Below are positions 7,776 through 15,960 of a stretch of DNA of 23,999 nt, piece by piece; the first letter of the stretch is position 1, and the number at the start of each line of letters is the position of its first letter. Both the position numbers and the translations under genes were made by a program. The stretch is from JANRKH01 sp033763595 (GTDB taxonomy: Bacteria > Pseudomonadota > Alphaproteobacteria > Rickettsiales > Rickettsiaceae): the NCBI GenBank assembly GCA_033763595.1, contig JANRKH010000019.1, positions 1 through 23,999 on the forward strand, given 5' to 3'. The notes beneath the pieces were generated by a model. It did not search any database. It was not told where the DNA came from and saw only the letters and a program-made list of their open reading frames with translations.

Positions 7776-7952
7776 ATATCAAATCTCTATGGTTAAACCT
7801 GAACATATGGATTTTAGGGCAGGACTTATGGGCAAAGCTTATAAATACACGTGCGCAGGAAGTACGCGCGCAGGACCGAGCCTAGCCTCAAATTCATACT
7901 GATCATTGAGTTTGGTCATTGAAATTTGGTCATTTAAAATGGGACTTGGTAT
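7776..7952 (+). mobile_element. Second type of palindrome-ended element, 177 bp
   Basis: It starts ATATCAAATCTC and ends GGGACTTGGTAT, imperfect versions of the same terminal repeats, but the interior is unrelated to the main family: TTAAACCTGAACATATG, GGGCAGGACTTATGGGCAAA, two GCGCAGGA units and two TTTGGTCATT units. A 68-bp left part of the same type recurs at 9159-9226. It has no coding capacity. It ends 45 bp before atpE and so forms most of that gene's upstream region. Confidence 0.6.
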
Positions 7953-7997
7953 TAAATCAAGAGTTATTTAGTTTAATTATATTAGAGAGTAAAAATT

Positions 7998-8222
7998 ATG
8001 GAATTATTATCATTAAAATTTGTAGGAGTCGGACTTATGGCTATTGGCATGGGAGGTGCTGCAATAGGCGTTGGGAATATTTTTAGCGCTTTAATCAGCT
8101 CTATCGCGCGAAACCCTTCAGCAACAGATCAGATGCAGAGATTCGCATTCATTGGAGCCGGCCTAGCCGAAGCTATGGGACTTTTTGCATTCGTGATAGC
8201 AATGCTTTTATTATTTACATAA
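7998..8222 (+). CDS. atpE: ATP synthase F0 subunit c (proteolipid)
   Basis: The 74-residue product is two membrane helices joined by the polar loop ARNPS (Arg38-Asn39-Pro40), the usual F1-facing loop. The first helix carries the glycine-rich packing motif GMGGAAIGVGN. The second carries the proton-carrying carboxylate Glu58 in GAGLAEAMGLFAF. Glutamate with no sodium-binding pattern points to a proton-driven ring. Length is typical for alphaproteobacteria. The upstream AGAGAG (7984-7989) is a reasonable ribosome-binding site. The next gene begins 9 bp downstream. Confidence 0.97.
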   Translation: MELLSLKFVGVGLMAIGMGGAAIGVGNIFSALISSIARNPSATDQMQRFAFIGAGLAEAMGLFAFVIAMLLLFT

Positions 8223-8231
8223 GGTACTGTA

Positions 8232-8684
8232 ATGCCGCAGCTCGAAGTTGACACATATTCTTCTCAAGTTTTTTGGCTCTTATTTTGCATTTCGGTAATA
8301 TATGTTTCTTTGAAGTATATCTTCATACCGAGAATAGAAAATTCTATTAGCGCCAGAAGTTCTAAAATCAAATCATTGCTTCACGAGTCAAACAAATTAA
8401 GAATTGAGTCTGCGGCTTTTAATAAAAAATATACCGAGGAAATCAAAAAAATCCACCTGGAAGCTGCCGCTCTTCATAAAAATGCAATAGACGCATTTGA
8501 GAATGATTGCACAAGACAATTCAATGCTCTTGCAGAAAGTCAAGAAACTCAATTACTTGAGTTTAAAAAAGAACTTTCAGAACTAAAGCATAGTATTGAT
8601 CAGCAAATAGCTGAAGAGGTCAAAAAATTGCTCGCTTTATTCATAGATAAAATCACCGGATACTCACTACACCAAAAAAACTAA
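8232..8684 (+). CDS. atpX: ATP synthase F0 subunit b'
   Basis: The 150-residue product opens with MPQLEVDTYSSQVFWLLFC, the hallmark of b' subunits of alphaproteobacteria. One membrane helix (about residues 11-33) ends at IFIPRI, then a long charged helix forms the peripheral stalk that pairs with b. Having separate b' and b genes distinguishes alphaproteobacteria and phototrophs from most bacteria, which use a b homodimer. The gene is also called atpF2 or atpG. It starts 9 bp after atpE and 13 bp before the b gene, in one transcriptional unit. Confidence 0.92.
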   Translation: MPQLEVDTYSSQVFWLLFCISVIYVSLKYIFIPRIENSISARSSKIKSLLHESNKLRIESAAFNKKYTEEIKKIHLEAAALHKNAIDAFENDCTRQFNALAESQETQLLEFKKELSELKHSIDQQIAEEVKKLLALFIDKITGYSLHQKN

Positions 8685-8697
8685 CTATTATATCACC

Positions 8698-9159
8698 ATG
8701 GATGAACATATATTAATAGGATTTTGTTTTGTAGTCTTCATTAGCTTTGCTATGAGGCCTATATTAAGGTTTTTGTCCGCAAATATCAAAGAGACGGAAG
8801 ATGAAATATTAAAAAACCTCAAACAAGCTGAGAATATTTATCAAGAAGCAAAAAAAGAATATGAGGAGGCAAAATCACTTTACGCGCAACTCCACATCAA
8901 AAGAAAATACATAAGCGATAAGGAAAAACGAGAGATTGAATTTGACCTAAATTCGAGAAAACAGAAGCTTGAAAAGCAGATAGAGCTTCGTAAAACCCAA
9001 ACAAAAAATCATATAGATAGGCAAATGCTAAATTTCAAGACAGAGATCTTGTCAAAACTAAATACCGAACTGAAAAATCAATTTATCTCCATGATGGTAG
9101 AAAATCAGCAAATGTCAGCAAAATTTACTGACATTGCAATTCATGTCAAATCGAAATAA
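8698..9159 (+). CDS. atpF: ATP synthase F0 subunit b
   Basis: The 153-residue product has a short N-terminal membrane helix (ILIGFCFVVFISFAM, about 5-19) followed by RPILRFLSANIKETEDEI and a long coiled-coil of charged residues, as in the b subunit of the peripheral stalk. It directly follows b' and closes the F0 cluster. Its TAA stop (9157-9159) shares its last base with the first base of an ATACCAAATC repeat, so a mobile repeat abuts the gene with no spacer. Confidence 0.9.
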   Translation: MDEHILIGFCFVVFISFAMRPILRFLSANIKETEDEILKNLKQAENIYQEAKKEYEEAKSLYAQLHIKRKYISDKEKREIEFDLNSRKQKLEKQIELRKTQTKNHIDRQMLNFKTEILSKLNTELKNQFISMMVENQQMSAKFTDIAIHVKSK

Positions 9160-9226
9160 TACCAAATCTCCAACATTAAACCTGAACATATGAATTTTAT
9201 GGCGGGGCTTATGCGCAAAGCGTATG
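9159..9226 (+). repeat. Partial copy of the second element type, at the atpF stop codon
   Basis: ATACCAAATCTCCAACATTAAACCTGAACATATG followed by GGCGGGGCTTATGCGCAAAG aligns with the first 68 bp or so of the element at 7776. The right part is missing. Confidence 0.6.
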
Positions 9227-9229
9227 TAT

Positions 9230-9260
9230 TACCAAATCTCTAGAATTAAATAATGGAGCA
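9230..9260 (+). repeat. Left-end fragment of the main palindromic family
   Basis: TACCAAATCTCTAGAATTAAATAAT is identical to the left arm of copies B and C, then ACTA is missing and GGAGCA follows. The rest of the element is absent. The remaining bases to 9320 show nothing recognisable. Confidence 0.6.
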
Positions 9261-9320
9261 TGTCGTTTCTTTGCCCAAGTTCGCAATGATAGTATGTATC
9301 AAGAGGGTAAGAGGGCTCAT

Positions 9321-10835
9321 TTAAGAAGATGAGCTAGGCTGGTCATATGACGACTTCACTAACGTGAGATCTAGGATATCTGATTTCGTTCTGGATAAAA
9401 CTCTATTGTATCTTTTTCTTTTTATGATAGTTACGAATTCTGATGCTTTTGAACATTCTTCACCAAAAGATTTATCACTAAATAAGGAAAAAAACCTATT
9501 TGACAAGCTAGATCTTGCAGATAACTCTCGCAATGCAGAGTTTTCTATCGCGTAGAATATTCTATCTGAATTCAAAGCAAGTGCGCCGTTAAACAGAGAA
9601 ATTATCTGGTCAACAGATGCATTCTGAAAAATCGTGTCTAATGTTTTTTTCACGAACTGATCTAAGCTTGCGGCATTATGTTCTGCAATTTTACTAACAA
9701 GGTTCTTGACCGCGCCATAAATAACCGCATCGCTCTTCTTAACCGTGGTTATTAAGTCCAGCGATGCTAATTCTAAGGCCCACCAATTAACCTGGCTAAT
9801 TGCGCTTTGAGCCTTTGTGTTTTTGTATAATAAACAAATCTTAATTGCAATTGCATGATTAGTATATTCCAAAGAACTGTCCATTGCATCATATGTATTA
9901 GAGATGATTTTCATCAAAAAAGTGAATTTTTTAGAAAGTATCTTTTTTTGCGTTTTATCTATTCTATCGATCGATGAAGAAAATGAATCTGCATCACTGA
10001 CTAATTTTTCGTCCAGTAGCGAAAGAGCATCCTCAATCGCTACTACTTCCTTTAGATAGTATTGTAGATTATTTGCCTGCTTTATAATGTCTTTTATTTC
10101 ATCAATTTTACTATGACGCGAATTTATTGAGACTAAATATTTATTAATCTCGAATAAATCCATTTTATTGATCATCTCCCTTTCTTTTATAGAGAAAATT
10201 GAGATCACTTCTCTCGTTCCTCTGTCAATCGTTTGAGATAAAAATTTCTTAATTTTATTGACTAAATACTTGATAAGATAATCCGGTGATTGAAAATCCT
10301 GCAATATTGCAAGTTGCTCAAGATTTGATACTACAAACGGTATGAATTCTTTTATTATACCTATTTGTTTGTCATTATTATCAAATTCCATCCTATTGTA
10401 TGAATTTATAATCACGCTCATCGCTACATCTTGGAATAAATACAATAAGCCAATTAATTGGTCATATTGGACAAAATGCTTAAACAGCTCAAGATTTGTT
10501 TGATCAGCTGGATTTTGTGCTAACTTAAACTTTGATGCATCATAAATAGAGTCGATGATAATTTCGGTAATTGTAATATCTAGACTTTCTGTTCCTATTG
10601 ACCTCTCGTATAGAGCAAGTAATTTTGCTGGGCTTAGCCTATTCACTAATATAGAAATACAAATTTTCGCAGCATCTTTTGCTGTAAATAGCTTGTCTGC
10701 CTGATCGCCTAACTTATCCTCAAGAATCGAGTCTTGTTCAATAAAATCAGCAATAATCGGATAGAAATGTAAAAATATCTCTTCTTCTGCATCTGAACTA
10801 AACTCAAAAAAAGTCCTGACTACTGTATTCATCAC
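9321..10835 (-). CDS. Unrecognised 504-residue helical protein
   Basis: I do not recognise a family. The product starts MMNTVVRTFFEF (the second Met is an alternative start), has no signal peptide and no obvious membrane segment, and appears helical almost throughout, with many Leu/Ile/Lys/Asp-rich heptad-like stretches. Examples are FTAKDAAKICISILVNRLSPAKLL near the N-terminus, a lysine-rich region around residues 185-260, and repeated patterns such as VKNLVSKIAEHNAASLDQFVKK late in the protein. A basic patch IKRKRYNRVLSRTK precedes a short C-terminal tail ending YDQPSSSS. The frame is long and intact with codon use like its neighbours, so it is very likely a real gene. Helical scaffold and secreted-effector-like roles are both possible; nothing in the sequence decides. 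Confidence 0.75.
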   Translation of the reverse strand: MMNTVVRTFFEFSSDAEEEIFLHFYPIIADFIEQDSILEDKLGDQADKLFTAKDAAKICISILVNRLSPAKLLALYERSIGTESLDITITEIIIDSIYDASKFKLAQNPADQTNLELFKHFVQYDQLIGLLYLFQDVAMSVIINSYNRMEFDNNDKQIGIIKEFIPFVVSNLEQLAILQDFQSPDYLIKYLVNKIKKFLSQTIDRGTREVISIFSIKEREMINKMDLFEINKYLVSINSRHSKIDEIKDIIKQANNLQYYLKEVVAIEDALSLLDEKLVSDADSFSSSIDRIDKTQKKILSKKFTFLMKIISNTYDAMDSSLEYTNHAIAIKICLLYKNTKAQSAISQVNWWALELASLDLITTVKKSDAVIYGAVKNLVSKIAEHNAASLDQFVKKTLDTIFQNASVDQIISLFNGALALNSDRIFYAIENSALRELSARSSLSNRFFSLFSDKSFGEECSKASEFVTIIKRKRYNRVLSRTKSDILDLTLVKSSYDQPSSSS

Positions 10836-10900
10836 TTTTTTAAAATTGTTTATTCTGTATATTCTTCCATTTTATAGAATAATTATCAACAGATTAGATT

Positions 10901-11632
10901 TTAGATCTTTCGAAAAGAGCAAAAAAAATTTACATCTATGTCTTTTGTGATTTTCCATTTACCCTTTAGTAATTCATAAGTCATTCCAGAAATATCTAAA
11001 CACTTCAGCCTATTCTTGGCACAAAAGTTCACTAGCTCTGACGGTTTAAGAAATTTTTGCCACTCATGCGTACCTGCCGGGACTAACCTCAGTAAATATT
11101 CCGCTGCATATATTGCAAGTAATTTTGACTTTAAGTTCCTGTTAATAGTTGATAATATTAATATGCCATCTTTTTGGACTAATTGTGACAAAGATTTAAT
11201 AAAATTCTCTGGATTGTCTACATGTTCAAGTACTTCAAGGCAAAGAACAATATCGAAGACCTTTTTTTGCTCAATCAAATCTTCACATGAAGCAGACAAA
11301 AATTCGGCATCTAGGGTTTGCAGCTTTGCGGCATTTGTTGCTGACTCAATATTTTCGGCGCCAGGATCTATACCAGTAACCTTAAAACCTAATCTAGCAA
11401 GAGGTATAGATGCTATCCCCCCTCCGCAACCTACATCTAGAACAGAGAGCTTCGTAAAAAAGTTATTATCCTTTACATCATAATGCTTAACTATTGAGCT
11501 TACTATATACTCAAGTCTTATCGGGTTTATTTCGTGAAGCATTTTAAACGGCCCACGACTATCCCACCATTTTGAAGCAATCGATGTAAATTTTTCTATT
11601 TCCCTTTTTATTCGATTATTGACAACTGACAT
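10901..11632 (-). CDS. ubiG: Ubiquinone biosynthesis O-methyltransferase
   Basis: The 243-residue class I SAM-dependent methyltransferase carries out both O-methylation steps of ubiquinone synthesis. The UbiG-specific N-terminal signature is KWWDSRGPFKMLHEINPIRL (residues 21-40). SAM-binding motif I is LDVGCGGG (65-72), with the acidic ribose-binding residue in VTGIDPG (Asp89). CLEVLEHVDNPENFI and LSTINRNLKS are also typical. Length is normal. It is divergent from lysC with 57 bp between the starts, so their promoters overlap in that gap. The pathway fits an aerobically respiring alphaproteobacterium. Confidence 0.95.
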   Translation of the reverse strand: MSVVNNRIKREIEKFTSIASKWWDSRGPFKMLHEINPIRLEYIVSSIVKHYDVKDNNFFTKLSVLDVGCGGGIASIPLARLGFKVTGIDPGAENIESATNAAKLQTLDAEFLSASCEDLIEQKKVFDIVLCLEVLEHVDNPENFIKSLSQLVQKDGILILSTINRNLKSKLLAIYAAEYLLRLVPAGTHEWQKFLKPSELVNFCAKNRLKCLDISGMTYELLKGKWKITKDIDVNFFCSFRKI

Positions 11633-11689
11633 ATTATTAAATTTTTGCTATAACTAGTATTATTCAAAGACTACAATATTAATCAAATT

Positions 11690-12865
11690 ATGTCTATACA
11701 GCTATTAAAATTTGGCGGAACTTCTTTAGGCGACGTAGAGCTCATAAAAAATGCAGCAAAAATTGTCAGTGAATATATCTCTCGTAGCAAAAAAGTTGTG
11801 GTTGTTGTATCTGCAATGTCTGGAATGACAAATAGGATTTTAAATCTATGTAGAGAAATCAGTCAAAATGATATAGTTGAAAAGGGATTAGAATATGATG
11901 CAGCTTTATCTACCGGAGAGTCTTTATCAGCAAGTCTATTTGCTCTTGCTCTTCAAGATATGGGCATAAATGCAAGATCAATCCAAGGGTGGCAAGTAGT
12001 GGTGAGGTCTACTAATATCCCTAATTCTGCTCTTATAACAAATGTGGAAACAAAACTTATTACTGACCTTATAAAAGAAAATATAGTACCTGTAGTCACT
12101 GGATTTCAGGCATTAAGCGGAGAAAATCGTGTTACAACAATTGGAAGAGGCGGGTCAGATACAAGCGCCGCTGCAATAGCAGCAGCTCTCGATGCAGAAT
12201 CGTGCGATATATACACCGACGTTGAGGGTATTTATACATGCGATCCAAGACTAATAGATAATGCAAAAATTATAGAAAAAATAAGCTTTGAAGAAATATT
12301 AGAATTATCTTCAGGTGGCGCAAAAGTTCTTCATCCAAGGTCGATTGAAATATGCATGAGGTACAATATTCCATTAAGATTATTCTCTAGCTTTACAAAA
12401 AAATCAGGAACAGTAATTATGAAAAACATCAACGAAATAAAAAAAATATCTGGCATAGCCTATTTGAAAGATATGCATATTGTAAGGATAAAAAAGTCAT
12501 TTTACTACACTGATTTGATTAAAGATTTAGCTAGCTCAGGTATAAGTATCTACCAAGTACTAAGATTTAATAGCGACGAGATTAGTGTTATTTGCAAACT
12601 AGATATTATAAATTCCTTAAGAAAATTCCTGGAGCAAAGGAGAATATTTTTTGATGAAACACCTAATATATCAAGTATTACAATAGTAGGATCTGGTATT
12701 ATGAATAATCTTGAGTTAGTTGCAAGTATCATTAATCTTCTAGAAGAAAATCACGCAAATATAATTGATATAATAAACTCTGAGATCAAGATCACTATTA
12801 TACTTCAAGCCGCGAATACTGAAAAACTCGTTCAGTTACTTCATAAAGACTTACTCGAAAGCTAG
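11690..12865 (+). CDS. lysC: Aspartate kinase
   Basis: The 391-residue aspartokinase phosphorylates aspartate, the first step towards diaminopimelate, lysine, threonine and methionine. The N-terminal kinase signature is LLKFGGTSLGD (residues 5-15), followed by VVSAMSGMTN and the substrate region STGESLSAS. The nucleotide-binding region is TTIGRGGSDTSAAAIAAAL with DIYTDVEGIYTCDPR. The C-terminal part has two ACT-like segments (SGIAYLKDMHIVRIKK and ITIVGSGIMNN), which in this family sense lysine or threonine. It is slightly shorter than free-living homologues, mainly in the regulatory part. In an intracellular Rickettsiales the likely purpose is meso-diaminopimelate for peptidoglycan. The lipoprotein gene starts 10 bp downstream. 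Confidence 0.93.
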   Translation: MSIQLLKFGGTSLGDVELIKNAAKIVSEYISRSKKVVVVVSAMSGMTNRILNLCREISQNDIVEKGLEYDAALSTGESLSASLFALALQDMGINARSIQGWQVVVRSTNIPNSALITNVETKLITDLIKENIVPVVTGFQALSGENRVTTIGRGGSDTSAAAIAAALDAESCDIYTDVEGIYTCDPRLIDNAKIIEKISFEEILELSSGGAKVLHPRSIEICMRYNIPLRLFSSFTKKSGTVIMKNINEIKKISGIAYLKDMHIVRIKKSFYYTDLIKDLASSGISIYQVLRFNSDEISVICKLDIINSLRKFLEQRRIFFDETPNISSITIVGSGIMNNLELVASIINLLEENHANIIDIINSEIKITIILQAANTEKLVQLLHKDLLES

Positions 12866-12875
12866 AGACAAACTG

Positions 12876-13763
12876 ATGATATTTTGGACCTCTAGAGTAA
12901 ATAATTTTTTTTTATACTTGCTATTATGTATTTTTGTTAGTTCTTGTAGCGGCCTTCGAAATCACCATATTTCTACAAATGATATAAGAAAAAAAATATG
13001 GCGGGATTTTGGCATAGATAATGGCGACATAATAGCAAAATTTGACCTTGTAGGTACTAGTACTAGACAAAATGACTCAAAACTATTCAATAAGTATTAT
13101 CCGCGGATAATAAATGAGCGAAAGCAATATGCACATTTTGTTGCAACAATTTCAAGAACTCAGGGCTTAGGTCTTAAGGTTAGGCAAAATGCATATCATA
13201 AGCTCCTAATGTTAGAGCATCTTCTGATGGAAATTGGCTCGCATCACAAAATACTAAAAGCTAGTTTTCTTAAAAAATTAAACAAAGACCTAAAATCTCA
13301 AAACCAACTTGACCCTAAAATAGATTATCTTCAAAAATTAGCAAATGTGCACAATGTTACAAAAACTATCCCTTTGCTTGTGCCTATGTATTTGCCGGCT
13401 GTGACGAGTAATTACGGACCAAGATATTTGAAGATCAAAAAAAAAGCTGCATGGCATAGTGGGATAGATTTGTCGGGTCCAAAAAAAAGCGCAATCTATT
13501 CTTCTGCAGATGGTATAGTTGAGTCAGTATTAAGATCAAAAGGATATGGCAATCAAGTGATTATTAGGCATTCAGCCTCAATTAAAACAAGATATGCACA
13601 TTTGAGTAAGATTTTAGTAAAAAATGGCCAAAGAATTGATATGGGCCAAAAAATCGGCATTCAAGGAAATACCGGCACCTCAACAGGCCAGCATTTACAC
13701 TTTGAGATTATTATTAATAATCATGCCGTAAATCCAAAAGATTTCATTAAAAAAAGTTTGTGA
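12876..13763 (+). CDS. M23-family metallopeptidase lipoprotein (cell-wall hydrolase)
   Basis: The 295-residue product has a hydrophobic N-terminus with lipobox VSSC (Cys24), so it is likely a lipoprotein. A helical region (about 80-160) is followed by an M23 peptidase domain. The zinc ligands are visible: His194 and Asp198 in HSGID, and His275 in the HLH of GQHLHFEI, with His273 and His242 (RYAHLS) as catalytic-site histidines. All key residues are present, so it should be an active endopeptidase acting on peptidoglycan cross-links, although NlpD-type activators of amidases share the fold. It lies between lysC (10 bp upstream) and uvrC (1 bp downstream), so it is part of one operon. The presence of lysC and a wall hydrolase together suggests the organism keeps some peptidoglycan. 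Confidence 0.9.
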   Translation: MIFWTSRVNNFFLYLLLCIFVSSCSGLRNHHISTNDIRKKIWRDFGIDNGDIIAKFDLVGTSTRQNDSKLFNKYYPRIINERKQYAHFVATISRTQGLGLKVRQNAYHKLLMLEHLLMEIGSHHKILKASFLKKLNKDLKSQNQLDPKIDYLQKLANVHNVTKTIPLLVPMYLPAVTSNYGPRYLKIKKKAAWHSGIDLSGPKKSAIYSSADGIVESVLRSKGYGNQVIIRHSASIKTRYAHLSKILVKNGQRIDMGQKIGIQGNTGTSTGQHLHFEIIINNHAVNPKDFIKKSL

Positions 13764-13764
13764 T

Positions 13765-15597
13765 ATGGAAGGCGCTGAGATTATTAAAATATTTTGCAAG
13801 GATATGTCTACGAAACCAGGCATATATAAAATTATAGACGAAAAGGGAGAGATACTATATATAGGCAAGGCTAAAAATCTCAAAAAAAGACTCACAAACT
13901 ATACTAAACCAAAAGACCTACAGCCAAGACTTGCAAGAATGGTTTTTTTGGCTCGCAAAGTTGAGTATGAAATAACTACTTCTGAAGCAGAGGCGTTTTT
14001 ACTAGAGGCGCGGTTGATAAAATTACACATGCCAAGATTTAATATTTTACTAAAAGATGATAAATCTTACCCTTTTATCAAAATAAATATGAGTCATGAG
14101 TTTCCGCAAATTTTAAAATATCGAGGCAAAAATGTTAAAGACCCAAATTGCTTTGGTCCTTTTGCATCTAACGGCGACGTAGAGCGCACTATAAAAATAA
14201 TCAAAAAAATATTTAAAATTCGAGGTTGCACAGACTCATACTTTGCCGGAAGAAAAAGACCATGCCTTCAATACCAAATAAAGGCATGCTCAGGCCCTTG
14301 CGTGGCCAAAATCTCTAAACAAGAATATATAGAAAATGTAGATAATGCGGTAAAATTTCTCAAGGGAAAAAGCGCAGCTCTTCAGGAAATATTATCAAAA
14401 ACAATGAATAAATATGCCGATGAATTAAACTTCGAAAAAGCGGCAGAAGTAAGGGATAGCCTAAAAGCTCTTTCGTATATTCAAGTAAATTCATATAGCG
14501 CAAAAGATGGGATTGATGATGCTGATGTAATCTCTGTATTAAATGAGAAAAACATATATTCAGTGCAAATTTTTTTTTACAGAGCCGGGCAAAATTATGG
14601 ATCAAATATATATTTTCCAAGGCATGCAGAAGGAGCGACAAATGAAGAAGTATTATCGAGCTTTTTAGGGCAATTTTATCAGCAGAAAGTCCCACCTCGC
14701 AAAATTATAGTAAATATTAATTTTGAGGATAAAGCAACAATTGAGGATGCTTTATACAGGCTCCACGGCTGTCGTGCAAAAATTAAAACACCAAAAACAG
14801 GTCAAGATAAAAAATTATTAGATCACGCAAACGAAAATGCACTTGAAAATCTAAAGAAGCACATAGCATCTCATAGCAAAAACCTCAAAGCTTTAGAAAG
14901 AGTAATGAATATATTCGGTTTAGATGAAATTCCAAAAAGAATAGAAGTGTATGATAATAGCCATATTATGGGTAAATTTGCTATTGGCGCTATGATTGTT
15001 GCTGGCCCTAATGGACTTGAAAAAAATGAATATAGAAAATATACTCTAAAAGTAGATACTAGTGCAACAGGAGGAGATGATTACCAAATGCTTCATGAGG
15101 TATTACTCAGAAGGATCAAAAGATTTGCAAGCGAACCTCATCGTATCCCTTCATTGATTATTATTGACGGAGGAAAAGGACATATGGGCGTTGTGGCAAA
15201 TTTATTTATTGAGCATAATATAAATGTACCTTTTGTTTGTATGTCCAAGGGCGAAAAAAGAAATGCCGGTTTTGAGACTTTTCATATGATAGGCAAAGAG
15301 AGTTTTACTCTTGATAATAGCGAAGATGTGATGAAATATTTACAGTTACTACGCGACGAGGTTCACAATTTTGCCATCACGGGCCATAGAAGAAAAAGGT
15401 CTAAAGCTATTGTTGCATCTGCAGTAGATCAAATTCCATCAATCGGACCAAATCGCAAAAAATTACTGCTTAATTATTTTGGTTCCTATGAAGCTATCAA
15501 GAACGCAAGTATAAAAGACCTAGCAAAAGTGCCAGGTATATCAGAAAATCTTGCAGAAAAAATATATAGCTATAATAGGTCTCTTCCAAAACGATAA
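13765..15597 (+). CDS. uvrC: UvrABC nucleotide excision repair endonuclease subunit C
   Basis: The 610-residue protein makes the two incisions flanking bulky DNA lesions after UvrA and UvrB have found the damage. The N-terminal GIY-YIG nuclease is seen as GIY (19-21) and YIG (32-34) with KNLKKRLTNY. A cysteine-containing segment RKRPCLQYQIKACSGPC follows. The UVR domain is DELNFEKAAEVRDSLKAL (about 212-230). The C-terminal RNase H-like nuclease shows IEVYDNSHIMG, GGDDYQMLHEVLLRR and LIIIDGGKGHMG. It ends with paired helix-hairpin-helix motifs (IPSIGPNRKKLL and VPGISENLAEKI). Length is standard. The start codon is 1 bp after the M23 stop (TGATATG), so translation is coupled. Confidence 0.97.
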   Translation: MEGAEIIKIFCKDMSTKPGIYKIIDEKGEILYIGKAKNLKKRLTNYTKPKDLQPRLARMVFLARKVEYEITTSEAEAFLLEARLIKLHMPRFNILLKDDKSYPFIKINMSHEFPQILKYRGKNVKDPNCFGPFASNGDVERTIKIIKKIFKIRGCTDSYFAGRKRPCLQYQIKACSGPCVAKISKQEYIENVDNAVKFLKGKSAALQEILSKTMNKYADELNFEKAAEVRDSLKALSYIQVNSYSAKDGIDDADVISVLNEKNIYSVQIFFYRAGQNYGSNIYFPRHAEGATNEEVLSSFLGQFYQQKVPPRKIIVNINFEDKATIEDALYRLHGCRAKIKTPKTGQDKKLLDHANENALENLKKHIASHSKNLKALERVMNIFGLDEIPKRIEVYDNSHIMGKFAIGAMIVAGPNGLEKNEYRKYTLKVDTSATGGDDYQMLHEVLLRRIKRFASEPHRIPSLIIIDGGKGHMGVVANLFIEHNINVPFVCMSKGEKRNAGFETFHMIGKESFTLDNSEDVMKYLQLLRDEVHNFAITGHRRKRSKAIVASAVDQIPSIGPNRKKLLLNYFGSYEAIKNASIKDLAKVPGISENLAEKIYSYNRSLPKR

Positions 15598-15696
15598 TTT
15601 CTAATTCCACTAGCCTAAAATTATCCAGCACAAATATCCTCCCCAAAAAACTATTGACAGATATTAACTAGAACTTTACTCTTATCTTTAAGGATT

Positions 15697-15719
15697 TTAC
15701 CAATTATTTAAATTGGTAA
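15697..15719. other. Perfect 9-bp hairpin in the uvrC downstream region
   Basis: TTACCAATT-ATTTA-AATTGGTAA forms a 9-bp stem with a 5-base loop about 100 bp after uvrC. It has no T-tract, so I do not call it an intrinsic terminator; an operator or a repeat remnant is as likely. A TTGACA hexamer lies at 15654-15659 without a clear -10 partner. The gap 15598-15956 otherwise holds only the palindromic element listed next. Confidence 0.3.
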
Positions 15720-15765
15720 TTATAAGCATTTATCAAAGAATATAGAGAATTTACATTCTCAAATT

Positions 15766-15872
15766 ATACCAAATCTCTAGAATTAAATAATACTAGGAGC
15801 AAGTCACGAAGCCTACTACATGTTAGGTGAGCGACGAGCTAGAAGAAAGTACTTAAAAATGGGATTTGGTAT
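15766..15872 (+). mobile_element. Palindromic element, main family, full copy C (107 bp)
   Basis: Ends are ATACCAAATC and GATTTGGTAT. The left arm and core match copies A and B, while the middle reads CTACATGTTAGGTGAGCGACGAG, which is closer to the element at 142-243. It is flanked by near-identical sequence: TTACATTCTCAAATTA at 15751-15766 and TTACATTCTCGAAATTA at 15872-15888, a 16 of 17 direct repeat. Confidence 0.85.
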
Positions 15873-15960
15873 TACATTCTCGAAATTAAGCACTCTCTTA
15901 TATATTCTTTCATAAAAATAGGAACCACTTTTTGTAATTACAATACAAGTTAAACTCTAG

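Noticed and set aside
11016..11483. 155-codon open frame on the plus strand
   Set aside because: It is antisense to ubiG, whose protein motifs are unmistakable.
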